This document shows, one piece after another, positions 9,074-17,977 of a stretch of 64,000 nt of DNA (position 1 is the stretch's first letter; each line of letters starts with the position of its first letter). Origin of the DNA: Candidatus Kryptobacter tengchongensis (lineage in GTDB: Bacteria; Bacteroidota; Ignavibacteria; Kryptoniales; Kryptoniaceae); NCBI GenBank assembly GCA_001485605.1, contig FAON01000009.1:62001-126000 (forward strand), in the 5' to 3' direction. Made by a program: the position numbers and the translations under genes. Under the pieces are notes generated by a model. It did no database searches. It saw nothing but the letters and a program-made list of their open reading frames with translations, and was not told the origin of the DNA.

Positions 9074-10189
9074 CTAAATCCCGGGTTTTGTTGTGTAATA
9101 GATTTTTAACTTTGGTTTCCTATCTGTGTAATGAAAAACAAGGCGATCAAAATTATCAACTTCTGAAAAACTCCTTACTAAAATCCCATTATTTGCTTCT
9201 CCATTCACCCAGCGTTGAACTGGGGTTGTAAGCGGAATTATGTATTCAATTGTGTCAAGCGGATTTCTCACGCCAAGATAATTCCCCTCAAATCCACCTA
9301 TTGATCTTTTAACAAGGTTAACATCTGTTATAAATCCAGCAAGTATTGAATCAACACCATCCTTATATTTCTTTTTTTCCTTCAAATACAGAGTAACTTC
9401 CGCACGATTTATAATTATATTTTTGGGAAGTCTTGACACATCAAACTTTAAAATGCTTCTTAATCCAACCCCAGCCTGAAGAACGATGTAATTTGTATCA
9501 ATTTGCTCATTTAATCTCGCAATATATCCATCACTTCCATAAAAAAATCTTATGGTATCAAGGTCATTTTCCCTGCGAATCACAATCTCAAGTGCGGGGG
9601 TAAAAAGTATTTCATCAAGCGAATTAAATCCCCAAATAACGCCCGAGTTTTGGGGCTTGAGGTAAAGTCCGTAATTTCGCCCGTTGAGCCATTCCCTCAC
9701 AACGCCCGTGTCAATTTTAAAATAATTGACAGAATCAGGAACAGAATTAAATTCACCTATGATTTGTGCGTCATAAAGAGTGTCATAATAGTTTGATAAA
9801 ACTTTATGCGCTGTAAAATGAACGGGTAAAGTGCTATCCCCGATGAAAAACTTTGACCTGAATAACCTTATTTGTGCCCACTCCATCTTTACATCTTTTA
9901 AAGTGTCAGGAACATCAAAACGAATCAATATACTGCATGAGATGTTATCATAATTTCCGATGAGCAAAACATTTGATGATGAGTTTGAAACGAAATTTTG
10001 AATATTTTCCGCATAAACCTCAACAGAATCTTCATAAACTTTTACATTGAAAAGTTCATTATCTGGCAAAAGCCCAAACCCAACATCATTTGGCTCTTTA
10101 GCACATCCAAAAAGAAACAAAGTAAAAAATAATAAAGATAACTTTTTCAAAGCCCTTTTCGCCTTACTCTTCTCAACGATATTTTTCAT
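9074..10189 (-). CDS. Surface lipoprotein, DUF4270-like / DNRLRE-like
   Basis: A 371-residue protein with a lipobox LFGCAK (Cys29) after a positively charged, hydrophobic N-terminus. The mature start EPNDVGFGLLPDNE resembles DUF4270 lipoproteins of Bacteroidetes. The body has two similar beta-rich halves (ILIRFDVP... and SILKFDVS...), each ending near a Trp-Asn-Gly pattern (REWLNGRN and QRWVNGEAN), as in DNRLRE surface domains. Its start overlaps the gmhB stop by four bases. The function is probably structural or adhesive at the cell surface; the family assignment is by pattern only. Confidence 0.65.
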   Translation of the reverse strand: MKNIVEKSKAKRALKKLSLLFFTLFLFGCAKEPNDVGFGLLPDNELFNVKVYEDSVEVYAENIQNFVSNSSSNVLLIGNYDNISCSILIRFDVPDTLKDVKMEWAQIRLFRSKFFIGDSTLPVHFTAHKVLSNYYDTLYDAQIIGEFNSVPDSVNYFKIDTGVVREWLNGRNYGLYLKPQNSGVIWGFNSLDEILFTPALEIVIRRENDLDTIRFFYGSDGYIARLNEQIDTNYIVLQAGVGLRSILKFDVSRLPKNIIINRAEVTLYLKEKKKYKDGVDSILAGFITDVNLVKRSIGGFEGNYLGVRNPLDTIEYIIPLTTPVQRWVNGEANNGILVRSFSEVDNFDRLVFHYTDRKPKLKIYYTTKPGI

Positions 10190-10812
10190 TCCTTGGAGAT
10201 ATATTTTTTGTTGTTTTCTAAATCACTTTTATTCTCCCTCAAACACCTCTTGACTATATCAATTGCTTCTTTCAAATTCTGTGCAATAAAATCAGGTTCA
10301 AAATTTTCACCCTTGCACTTTTCATATTCCTCTTTTCCATAGCCAGTTAAAACAAGTATAGTGACCGCACCTGCTGTTTTCCCTGCTTGAATATCAATGC
10401 ATCTGTCCCCGATGACGAAAGAATTCTTTAAATCAACATTTTGTTCTCTTGAAGCACGCCGAAGCATCCCATCTTTAGGTTTTCTACATTCGCACTCAAC
10501 TCTGTATTCCCCGTTACCTTCGGTTGGATGATGTGGACAATAATAATAAGCATCTATCCTCGCACCTTTTTCAGCAAGCAATTCATCAAGCCGTTTATGA
10601 ATCCTGTGTAAATCTTCCTCCGTAAAATAACCTCGTGCTATGCCACTTTGATTTGTAAAGACGATGACTTTTAAACCAAGCTTGTTTGCTTCCCTTATAG
10701 CTTCGGCTGAACCATCTATCAAAACAACTTGTTCTGGGGAAGATAGAAAATTCAAATCTTCGTTTATTGTTCCATCCCTGTCAAGGAATATAGCAACATT
10801 GCGTTCGTTCAT
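10186..10812 (-). CDS. gmhB: D-glycero-D-manno-heptose-1,7-bisphosphate 7-phosphatase
   Basis: A 208-residue HAD-superfamily phosphatase. It begins with FLDRDGTINED (nucleophile and acid/base Asp pair) and has the family's zinc-binding segment (CPHHP ... CECRKP) and the VIGDRCIDI acidic motif. It removes a phosphate from heptose bisphosphate on the way to ADP-heptose for lipopolysaccharide core, which supports a Gram-negative envelope. Four-base overlaps with glgA upstream and the lipoprotein gene downstream show tight coupling. Confidence 0.9.
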   Translation of the reverse strand: MNERNVAIFLDRDGTINEDLNFLSSPEQVVLIDGSAEAIREANKLGLKVIVFTNQSGIARGYFTEEDLHRIHKRLDELLAEKGARIDAYYYCPHHPTEGNGEYRVECECRKPKDGMLRRASREQNVDLKNSFVIGDRCIDIQAGKTAGAVTILVLTGYGKEEYEKCKGENFEPDFIAQNLKEAIDIVKRCLRENKSDLENNKKYISKE

Positions 10813-12317
10813 CTTGCCTTAACAGTTCGTGTCTTTTTTGTTGGCGTTACCAATTTTTGATAAAGTTCAACATACTTTTTCGCCGACGCAGTCCAAGAGA
10901 AATCCTTCATCATTCCGTTTTTCATCAGCTTTAACCACGCTTTTCTATTTTTATAAACGGACAACGCTTTCTTCAACGCTTTAAGCAACTCCTGCCCAGA
11001 ATACTTTTCAAATAAAAATCCAGTTCCTCTCCCTGTTCTGGGGTTAAATTCTTCAACTGTATCAGCAAGACCACCTGTTTTCCTCACAATTGGGACTGTT
11101 CCGTATCTTAAGCTATACATTTGATTTAAACCGCATGGTTCATATCTTGATGGCATAAGAAATATATCTGCGCCTGCTTCAATCAAATGTGCAAGCTCTT
11201 CACTGAAACCGATATGAATTCCAACCTTCTTTGGATACTTCTTTTTAATTTTCTCTAACATCTCTTCATACCTTGGCTCACCCGTGCCAAGAACAATATA
11301 CTGAATGTCAAGTTTCATCATCTCATCAATTATTTCTTCAACCAGATCAAATCCTTTCTGTTCAGCAAGCCGTGAAATTTGTGCAACAACAGGAATCTTC
11401 TCATCATATTCAAGTCCAAAATGCCTCAAAAGAGCTTTTTTGTTTTCATACTTTGTCTCTATCGTTTGAATACTGTATGGAACGGGGATATATTTATCAT
11501 TTTCTGGGCTCCACACGGAGTAATCAACACCGTTTAGAATTCCATAAATATCTTTTTTCCTTTTTTTAAGCACATCTGAAAGACCCGCCCCAATCTCGTC
11601 ATCAGAAATTATCTCCTTTGCGTATGTTGGGCTTACTGTTGTTATAACATCAGCATAAAGTATCCCAGCCTTGAGAAAGTTAAATTTCCCGTTGTGTTCT
11701 ATCTGCGGAAAAATTTCATCTGGAAGTCCCGATTTATAAAACGACTCTTTCGGGAAAACACCTTGATAACCAATGTTATGTATTGTAAGAACCGTTTTAA
11801 CACCTTTAAAAAATGGTTCATCATTGTAAATTGTTTTAAGATAAACTGGAACAAGTGCGGTTTGCCAATCATTGCAATGAATTACATCGGGACGCCATCC
11901 AAGTTTTTTGAGCGTCTCAATTATCCCCTTGGAAAAAAATATAAACCTTTCGTCGTTGTCAGGATAATCTTTTTTTGTTTTTGAATCAACATAAAGTCCA
12001 TCACGATTATAGTAAAATTCATTTTCAAGAAAATAAACTTGAACTTTTACCTTTTGCCCGACAATAAAAGAAGCCTTTGCGCTCCCCCTTTGAAGTTTAT
12101 CCCCAACTGGAATATCCATTTCCCTTAATCGGACTATCTCATGTATGCCGAATTTTCTTTCGCTTATAAATCCATATTTTGGCATCATCGCTCTTACCTC
12201 ATGTCCAAGCTCTTTTATCGCCTGTGGAAGGGCAAAAGAAACATCCGCAAGACCTCCTGTTTTTGCAAAAGGAACAATTTCACTGGAAATAAAAAGGATA
12301 TTGAGAGGATGAGTCAT
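10809..12317 (-). CDS. glgA: Glycogen (starch) synthase, ADP/UDP-glucose dependent
   Basis: A 502-residue GT5-family glycosyltransferase that elongates alpha-1,4-glucan. It has the N-terminal KTGGLADV loop that binds the sugar nucleotide and the C-terminal EPCGLNQMYSLRYG segment followed by a second KTGGLADTV, both hallmarks of bacterial GlgA. Length is as expected. It is the first gene of a five-gene unit. No glgB, glgC or glgP is in the window, so the rest of glycogen metabolism lies elsewhere. Confidence 0.95.
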   Translation of the reverse strand: MTHPLNILFISSEIVPFAKTGGLADVSFALPQAIKELGHEVRAMMPKYGFISERKFGIHEIVRLREMDIPVGDKLQRGSAKASFIVGQKVKVQVYFLENEFYYNRDGLYVDSKTKKDYPDNDERFIFFSKGIIETLKKLGWRPDVIHCNDWQTALVPVYLKTIYNDEPFFKGVKTVLTIHNIGYQGVFPKESFYKSGLPDEIFPQIEHNGKFNFLKAGILYADVITTVSPTYAKEIISDDEIGAGLSDVLKKRKKDIYGILNGVDYSVWSPENDKYIPVPYSIQTIETKYENKKALLRHFGLEYDEKIPVVAQISRLAEQKGFDLVEEIIDEMMKLDIQYIVLGTGEPRYEEMLEKIKKKYPKKVGIHIGFSEELAHLIEAGADIFLMPSRYEPCGLNQMYSLRYGTVPIVRKTGGLADTVEEFNPRTGRGTGFLFEKYSGQELLKALKKALSVYKNRKAWLKLMKNGMMKDFSWTASAKKYVELYQKLVTPTKKTRTVKAR

Positions 12318-12462
12318 TAAGAACTCCTCGTGAATTTTTTAAATTTTTCCACGAAGACACAAAATTTTTTTAAAATTTAACAAAAAAAATGATAATAAAC
12401 AATTTCGCCCTATTGAAGGATTTAACAGCCCCATTCATCGGAGCGAGAAATAGGTAAGATAT

Positions 12463-12498
12463 GGGGATAAAACCCCTCCTTACATTTGTAAGGAGGGG
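12463..12498 (-). terminator. Intrinsic terminator after the EF-G gene
   Basis: An 11- to 12-base stem (CCCCTCCTTAC with GTAAGGAGGGG, 12473-12498) is followed on the minus strand by TTTTATC. It lies directly after the EF-G stop. Next to it (12409-12454) are further short inverted bases, CCTATT and AATAGG, of unknown meaning. Confidence 0.85.
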
Positions 12499-12505
12499 GA
12501 TAATT

Positions 12506-14605
12506 TCATTCTTCTTCAACTGCTTCCTTCTGCTTTTGCGCTTCCGCTATTATCTTATCTGCGATCTCCTTTGGAACTTCTTCATAATGCGAGAATTTCG
12601 CAGTGAAAATTCCACGACCCTGCGTCAAAGACCTCAATGCAGACGAATATCTATAAAGCTCTTTTTGCGGTACATATGCTTTAACAACCTGATAAGGTCC
12701 CTCAGCCGTCATCCCTATCACCTTGCCCCTTCTACTTGAAATATCACCGATCACGCTGCCCATATATTCCTCTGGAACTTTGACTTCAATTTCATAAATG
12801 GGTTCAAGCAAAACAGGATTTGCATTCATAAATGCTTTTTTAAACGCCATTGACGCTGCTATCTGGAAGGCAAGATCGGATGAATCAACTGGATGATATG
12901 AACCATAATCAAGCGTGACCTTGACATCAATTACCGGATAACCTGCAAGAACTCCTTTAGCCATCGTATCCCGAACTCCCTTTTCAACGGCTGGGATATA
13001 GTTTCTTGGGACAACTCCACCAACTATTGCATCAACAAATTCAAATCCTCCACCCCTTGGCAATGGTTCAAGCACAAGCCAGACATCACCATATTGACCT
13101 CTTCCACCCGTTTGTCTTTTATATTTGCCTTGTTCCCTTGCTTTTCCTTTAATTGTTTCACGATATGGAATTTTTGGCTCACCAAGTTCAACTTCAACTC
13201 CATACTTTTCCTTTAATCGTTTTGCAATTATCATCAAATGTGTCTCCCCTTGTCCACTTATCAATGTCTGTTGCAATTCATTATCAACTGTAAAAACAAA
13301 TGTCGGGTCTTCTTCGTGCAAAGCATGTAAGCCAGCAGCTATCTTCTCTTCCTCTCCCTTATTCTTTGAGATGATCGCAAATTGAATGACCGGTTCAGGA
13401 AACTTGATCGGTGGGATTACAGCTGGAAATGTTTTCGTTGAAAGGGTATCGTTTGTGTGGGTATTTTTTAACTTGACAACCGCTCCAATATCCCCGGCAT
13501 AAAACTTTTGAACTTCCTTTCTTTCTTTTCCATTCATAACATAAAGCTGACTCAATCTCTCAAGCGTCCCACTGCTCTGATTTACAAGGTCAATCCCACG
13601 AGATATTGTCCCTGAAAAAACTTTGAAAAAGGAAAATTCACCAACATGGGCTTCCGAAACAGTTTTGAAGACAAATATAACTGGCTCCCCAGAAGAATTA
13701 TAGTTTAACTTTATCGCCTGTGCTGAATCATTCTTCAATGTTGCTTCAACAGACTTTTTATTAGGGCTTGGGCAATAATCAACTATGAAATCAAGAATTG
13801 GTTTAACACCGATGTTATGATATGCATCGGCACAAAAGATTGGGAAAACTTTTCTTTCAGCAAGCGCATTTATAAAACCATTTCTCAATTCCTCGTCTGT
13901 TAATCCACCGTTCTCAAAAAATTTGTTAAGTAATTCCTCATCTGTTTCAGCAATTGATTCAATCAATTCCTCGCGCAATTTCTCAGCCTTGTCCTTTAAT
14001 TCACTGGGTATTTCACCCTCTGTGTAATTTCCAGAAAGATCCTTTGAAAATTTAAGTATCTTCATCCTGATGAGATCAACTATTGAATCAAAATTTGCAC
14101 CTTGATTGACAGGGAATTGAACTATAACTGCCTCATGACCGAATCTTTCTCTTATTTGAGAAACTACATTGTCAAAGTTTGAATGTTCTGCATCAAGCTT
14201 ATTAACCACGAAGATAACACTATTGCCCACTTCTTTAGCTGATTCCCACGCTGTTTCGGTTCCTATTTCAACGCCCTCAACCGCCTTAACGAAAAGAAGA
14301 GCCGTGTCACTGACCTTCAAACCGCTTTTCACTTCACCAATGAAATCAGCATATCCTGGCATATCAATTATGTTAATTTTTGTATCCTTCCATTCACAAT
14401 GCAAAAGCGACAGATTAATTGACACCTGTTGAGCAATTTCATCAGGATGATAATCTGAAACGGTATTACCTTCCTGAACTCTCCCAAGCCGTGTTGTTAC
14501 TCCTGCACTGTAAAGTATTGCTTCTGCAAATGATGTTTTCCCTGAACCTCCATGCCCAATTAAGCCAATGTTTCTAATTTTTTCTGTTGGATATTCTTTC
14601 ACCAC
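12506..14605 (-). CDS. Elongation factor G, EF-G-2-type paralogue
   Basis: A 699-residue five-domain translational GTPase. G1 is GHGGSGKT instead of the common AHIDAGKT. G3 is DMPGYADF, where ordinary EF-G has DTPGHVDF, so the catalytic His is replaced by Tyr. G4 is NKLD. Domain IV shows QTGGRGQYGDVW and domain V ends with RGIFTAKFSHYEEVP. These variants match the EF-G-2 group known from Thermus rather than the main factor, which is usually in the str operon. The exact cellular role of EF-G-2 is unsettled. A good Shine-Dalgarno-like AAGGAGG precedes the ATG. Confidence 0.85.
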   Translation of the reverse strand: MVKEYPTEKIRNIGLIGHGGSGKTSFAEAILYSAGVTTRLGRVQEGNTVSDYHPDEIAQQVSINLSLLHCEWKDTKINIIDMPGYADFIGEVKSGLKVSDTALLFVKAVEGVEIGTETAWESAKEVGNSVIFVVNKLDAEHSNFDNVVSQIRERFGHEAVIVQFPVNQGANFDSIVDLIRMKILKFSKDLSGNYTEGEIPSELKDKAEKLREELIESIAETDEELLNKFFENGGLTDEELRNGFINALAERKVFPIFCADAYHNIGVKPILDFIVDYCPSPNKKSVEATLKNDSAQAIKLNYNSSGEPVIFVFKTVSEAHVGEFSFFKVFSGTISRGIDLVNQSSGTLERLSQLYVMNGKERKEVQKFYAGDIGAVVKLKNTHTNDTLSTKTFPAVIPPIKFPEPVIQFAIISKNKGEEEKIAAGLHALHEEDPTFVFTVDNELQQTLISGQGETHLMIIAKRLKEKYGVEVELGEPKIPYRETIKGKAREQGKYKRQTGGRGQYGDVWLVLEPLPRGGGFEFVDAIVGGVVPRNYIPAVEKGVRDTMAKGVLAGYPVIDVKVTLDYGSYHPVDSSDLAFQIAASMAFKKAFMNANPVLLEPIYEIEVKVPEEYMGSVIGDISSRRGKVIGMTAEGPYQVVKAYVPQKELYRYSSALRSLTQGRGIFTAKFSHYEEVPKEIADKIIAEAQKQKEAVEEE

Positions 14606-14631
14606 TTATCAACCTCCTTGTCTTTTTATGT

Positions 14632-15018
14632 TTATGCTTTTAATCTTGCGATGACGGTGCGAATTGCCTTTATCAAAGCCAAAATTCTTGTCAAACCAGA
14701 CGGAAATCCCTCCAAAGATGGGGAACTGTCAGATGAAAATACACCCTTGAAACGCTGAAGATAAGATTGAACTGTCTCCGATAAATTCTGAATTGTCTCA
14801 AACTGGGATTGAGCTTTTGATGTCATATCTACAAGTTGCACCGAGATCCTTTGAAAATTTTCAAGAATTAACGGAAGCTTTGAGTTGATTTCACCCATCG
14901 TTTTGTTCAAATTTTCAAGCAGTGAACTCAACCTTATAAAAACAATAATGAGATAAACAATAGCTATAACCGCACTCGCAAGGAGCAAAGCTGTTAAGAT
15001 TTGAATTAGAAGCTCCAT
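14632..15018 (-). CDS. Small membrane protein, DUF948-like
   Basis: A 128-residue protein with one N-terminal transmembrane helix (ILTALLLASAVIAIVYLIIVFI) and then a long alpha-helical, heptad-rich stretch (LENLNKTMGEINSKLP ... VQSYLQRF), as in DUF948 general-stress proteins. It lies between the YtxH-like gene and EF-G. The association with a YtxH-like neighbour is common in such families and suggests an envelope or general-stress role, but nothing in the sequence fixes a function. Confidence 0.6.
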   Translation of the reverse strand: MELLIQILTALLLASAVIAIVYLIIVFIRLSSLLENLNKTMGEINSKLPLILENFQRISVQLVDMTSKAQSQFETIQNLSETVQSYLQRFKGVFSSDSSPSLEGFPSGLTRILALIKAIRTVIARLKA

Positions 15019-15040
15019 AACCCACCAAAGTTAATTTTAA

Positions 15041-15072
15041 AAATAAAAAAGGCAAGACATAATGTCTTGCCT
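15041..15072 (-). terminator. Intrinsic terminator after the YtxH-like gene
   Basis: GGCAAGAC and GTCTTGCC form the stem (15051-15071, extended by one A-T pair), followed on the minus strand by TTTTTTATTT. It lies 11 bases after the YtxH-like stop, before the DUF948-like gene. Confidence 0.85.
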
Positions 15073-15082
15073 CTGCATTCAT

Positions 15083-15433
15083 TTAACTTTTCTTTTTCGT
15101 TTCCTCTTTATAAGTTTCAATCCCAGATTTCACCGCTTCCTTAACCGTTTCAACTTTTTGCTTTGCCGAAGAAATTATCTCATCAACCTCCCTTTTAATT
15201 TTTTCAGCTTCTTCCTTCGCTTTCTCAATTACCTCTTCTGCTTTCGCCTTCGCCTCACCAAGATATCCCTCCGCTTTCTCTTTAGCCTGTGCGGATTTTT
15301 CTTTAATTAAAGCTCTCATTTCTTTCCCACTCTTTGGTGTAAACAACATAGCAAGAACAGCCCCCAACGCACTCCCAACAAGAAATCCAATCAAAAATCC
15401 CTTGAACATCCCTTCGTTATTATCTCGTGCCAT
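15083..15433 (-). CDS. YtxH/gas-vesicle-like small membrane-associated protein
   Basis: A 116-residue protein. The ATG at 15433 has a strong GGAGG about nine bases upstream, which settles the start over a longer frame. The first part (FKGFLIGFLVGSALGAVLAMLFTPKSG) is a glycine-rich transmembrane helix ending in the FTPKSGKEMR pattern of YtxH-domain proteins. The remainder is a long charged helix of Ala/Lys/Glu repeats, likely coiled coil. Such proteins are widespread and often stress-induced; the molecular role is unknown. Confidence 0.75.
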   Translation of the reverse strand: MARDNNEGMFKGFLIGFLVGSALGAVLAMLFTPKSGKEMRALIKEKSAQAKEKAEGYLGEAKAKAEEVIEKAKEEAEKIKREVDEIISSAKQKVETVKEAVKSGIETYKEETKKKS

Positions 15434-15687
15434 ATCTAACCTCCAAAGTTTATTTTGAGAATTCAAAAATAAGATAAAAACTAATGCACAAAAAATCAAG
15501 AAAAAGAAACTTTGCCAAAAAATTCAAGTTTAACATTTTCAAAATTTGCATTTTACTCATTTCTAACTTTAGCCCTATGTCAAACTATGTCTTAAACCCC
15601 ACTATCTTCAACGCTTTTTAAAAACGCTTGAAATTTTATCTGGAAAATCATAACTTTAAACTGAACCAAATTAACACGAGAAGAACA

Positions 15688-16563
15688 ATGGACAAACTTA
15701 TTGATGCCATTTCAAAGGTCAAAGACAAAATGCAAAAATTTGGGGCCCAACTTCGCCAAAATGAAATGCTCACACGCTATGTGCTTATTGACCCTATTTT
15801 GCGTGCGCTCGGATGGGACACGGAAAACCCAGAACATGTGATACCTGAAATCTCAACTCCTCAAGGTCGCCCAGACTATGGACTTTATTACAATGGAACT
15901 CCTCTGGTAATGGTGGAGGCAAAACCACTTGGAACGGATTTAAACAAAGTGAGAGATATCGGTTTTCAATATTGCTGGCAAAACAAGGTCCCATATTTTG
16001 TTCTCACAGATGGCAATGTATGGGAATTATACGATATGAAAGAATTAGGCGGAAATAATATATTTAGAATTCAGATAAGTGAAGATACTTTGGGCGACTC
16101 TGCAAGAAAACTTTTGGCTCTATGGCGCCCAGCTATGCCAAATGTCAGCGAAAAATTTCCAGAGTTAGTAATAAGCACAATCCAACAACCTCCCAAACCA
16201 GAAACATCAAAAATTTCATTGAAGGATTTAAACCAACAAAATGTTACATATACCAAAATATCTGCTAAGATACATTTCCCCGATGGAAAAACTGCTTTTA
16301 CAGAAACATGGCAAGGACTTGCTTTTGAAGTTGCTAAATGGGCTCTACCAAAATTAAAAGAGCTGGGTAAATTACCGCTTGGTAGACTTATTCGGGACAC
16401 AAAAACAAAAATGGAAAAACCAAAAAGTTTAGATAAGGACTGGTTTCTTGAAACATTTTTAAGTGCTAAAGACAGTGTTCGTGAATCGGTCCGAATTTTA
16501 AAAAATGCTGGCATTGATCCTGCAACTGTATTTATTGAAGGTCGGATAATTAAGAAAATGTAA
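15688..16563 (+). CDS. Orphan HsdR-N-like (type I restriction R-subunit N-terminal) protein
   Basis: From the ATG at 15688 it has 291 residues. The first ~150 match the nuclease domain at the N-terminus of type I restriction R subunits: ENEMLTRYVLIDP-like helix, then GRPDYGLYYNGTPLVMVEAK with the Asp and Glu-x-Lys of a PD-(D/E)xK active site, then FVLTDGNVWELYD. There is no helicase, HsdM or HsdS nearby, so this is not a full restriction system. The C-terminal ~100 residues (FPDGKTAFTETWQGLAFEVAKWAL ...) form a second domain that I do not recognise. Residues 1-20 of a longer TTG-started frame are unlikely to be translated. Confidence 0.7.
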   Translation: MDKLIDAISKVKDKMQKFGAQLRQNEMLTRYVLIDPILRALGWDTENPEHVIPEISTPQGRPDYGLYYNGTPLVMVEAKPLGTDLNKVRDIGFQYCWQNKVPYFVLTDGNVWELYDMKELGGNNIFRIQISEDTLGDSARKLLALWRPAMPNVSEKFPELVISTIQQPPKPETSKISLKDLNQQNVTYTKISAKIHFPDGKTAFTETWQGLAFEVAKWALPKLKELGKLPLGRLIRDTKTKMEKPKSLDKDWFLETFLSAKDSVRESVRILKNAGIDPATVFIEGRIIKKM

Positions 16564-16594
16564 ATTTTAAAGACAACAAAAATCGGGGGGAATC

Positions 16595-16759
16595 ATGGAA
16601 GAAAAATTCAACTTGCCTGAGGATATCTGCAAGGAAATTGAAAAACTCATCAAAACTGCAGATTTAACGCTGGAGGAAAAAATTAAACTGTGGAATGATG
16701 TTGTTGAGTTTATCTCAAAATGGATTGAGATGAACATAGAACATCATGAAGGGGGTTAA
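16595..16759 (+). CDS. Small protein of unknown function (54 aa)
   Basis: An ATG frame of 54 codons with a strong GGGGGG tract six bases upstream, 31 bases after the HsdR-N-like gene on the same strand. The product is charged and helical (EDICKEIEKLIKTAD ... LWNDVVEFISKWIEM). The position and ribosome-binding site argue for a real gene, probably co-transcribed with its neighbour; an antitoxin- or adaptor-like role would be a guess. Confidence 0.55.
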   Translation: MEEKFNLPEDICKEIEKLIKTADLTLEEKIKLWNDVVEFISKWIEMNIEHHEGG

Positions 16760-16828
16760 ATTAATAGCGTTAATTTGGTTTCTGTTTTTAATCTTTTGTT
16801 AAAAAATCCACGCATAGTTTTTAAGATT

Positions 16829-16886
16829 AGCCCCGACCGCATCGGGAATTGTAACGGGGATTGTTTTTCCCGAGCGCGTCGGAGCT
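16829..16886. repeat. Long imperfect inverted repeat between the small gene and fbp
   Basis: The GC-rich patch AGC-C-CCGAC-CGC-A-TCGGGAA pairs with TTCCCGA-GCG-C-GTCGG-A-GCT around a 17-base loop, giving about 18 pairs with three interruptions. It is clearly GC-richer than the surrounding AT-rich DNA. It could be a joint terminator for the convergent plus-strand pair and minus-strand fbp, or a REP-like element. No second copy was seen in this window. Confidence 0.5.
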
Positions 16887-16908
16887 GGGGTTTACAAAAT
16901 TAAAATTT

Positions 16909-17916
16909 TTAATCCTCCGCTTTACCCTGTAAAAACTTCTCCACAAGTTTCACATCTTCTTCGCTTCCAATGAAAAGCGGTGTTCTTTGATGCAAACTTG
17001 TTGGCTTTATATCAAGTATATTTTGAAATCCATTGCTTGCCCTACCACCCGCTTTTTCAACAACATAGGCTAATGGCGCTGCTTCGTAAATTAAACGCAA
17101 CTTCCCCTCCGGATTTTTTGAATCCCCTGGATACATAAAAATTCCACCATACAAAAGCGTCCGATGGAAATCAGCAACAAGAGTTCCAACATATCTTAAC
17201 TTGTAAGGTCTTCCGGTTGCCTTATCCTCGGCTTTAAGATAGTTAACAAGCTTTTTCATATTCTCATCCCATCTCTCATAATATCCTTCATTTACGCTAT
17301 AAATATCCCCCTTTTTAGGAATCCTGATATTTTCGTGAGATAACAAAAATTCACCTATGCTTGGGTCAAGTGTAAATCCATGAACCCCATTTCCAGTTGT
17401 ATAAACAAGGATTGTGCTTGACCCATAAACAACATAACCTGCAGCGACGAGGTTTCTTCCAGGTTGCAACACATCTTCTTCCGTTCCTCTGCCCCCGGGT
17501 GTAACACGACGGAAAATCCCAAATATAGAACCAATTGAGACATTGACATCAATATTTGAACTCCCATCAAGCGGGTCAAATACAAGAACATATTTACCTT
17601 TTGCAAGTTCTTCGGGAATTTCAATTAAACCTTTGCTTTCTTCACTCGCCATAACGCAAAGGTGTCCCCCTTTTTGCATTACATTAATGAATATCTCATT
17701 TGCAAACTCATCAAGTTTTTGAACAACATCACCCGAGATATTAACTTTGCCCGTTGAACCGATAATATCAACAAGCCCAGCCTTTGAAACCTCACGCCAA
17801 ACTATCTTCGCAGCAAGAGCAATATCAGTTAAAAGTTTTGAAAATTCCCCAGTTGCCCCAGGGATTTCATGCTCTCTTTCAATAATGAATCGCTCAATTG
17901 TGATGATGCGTTGCAT
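16909..17916 (-). CDS. fbp: Fructose-1,6-bisphosphatase class 1
   Basis: A 335-residue gluconeogenic phosphatase that hydrolyses fructose-1,6-bisphosphate to fructose-6-phosphate. It has the metal-binding signature FDPLDGSSNIDVNVS and the later GGIFMYPGD and EAAPLAYVVEKAGG segments of class 1 enzymes. The length is normal. A GGAGGG sequence precedes the ATG. With PGI/PMI, GlgA and GmhB in this window it indicates sugar-phosphate synthesis from smaller precursors. Confidence 0.95.
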   Translation of the reverse strand: MQRIITIERFIIEREHEIPGATGEFSKLLTDIALAAKIVWREVSKAGLVDIIGSTGKVNISGDVVQKLDEFANEIFINVMQKGGHLCVMASEESKGLIEIPEELAKGKYVLVFDPLDGSSNIDVNVSIGSIFGIFRRVTPGGRGTEEDVLQPGRNLVAAGYVVYGSSTILVYTTGNGVHGFTLDPSIGEFLLSHENIRIPKKGDIYSVNEGYYERWDENMKKLVNYLKAEDKATGRPYKLRYVGTLVADFHRTLLYGGIFMYPGDSKNPEGKLRLIYEAAPLAYVVEKAGGRASNGFQNILDIKPTSLHQRTPLFIGSEEDVKLVEKFLQGKAED

Positions 17917-17956
17917 GGTTTAACCCTCCTTGATTTTTACTTTTCAATTTTTGATT

Positions 17957-17977
17957 GGTCATCTTTTTAAGATGACC
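17957..17977. repeat. Perfect hairpin between the ABC gene stop and fbp
   Basis: GGTCATCTT and AAGATGACC form a nine-base stem with a TTT loop, abutting the stop codon of the 608-residue ABC gene. On the minus strand the following bases are AATCAAAA, not a T-tract, so it is a weak terminator at best; it may protect the 3' end of the ABC transcript. Confidence 0.5.

Noticed and set aside
12400-12470. Structured RNA or IS end between glgA and EF-G
   Set aside because: Only short inverted bases (CCTATT/AATAGG) are visible besides the EF-G terminator; no recognised RNA family or transposase end.
15688-16563. Complete type I restriction system
   Set aside because: Only an R-subunit N-terminal-like domain is present; no HsdM, HsdS or helicase domain nearby.
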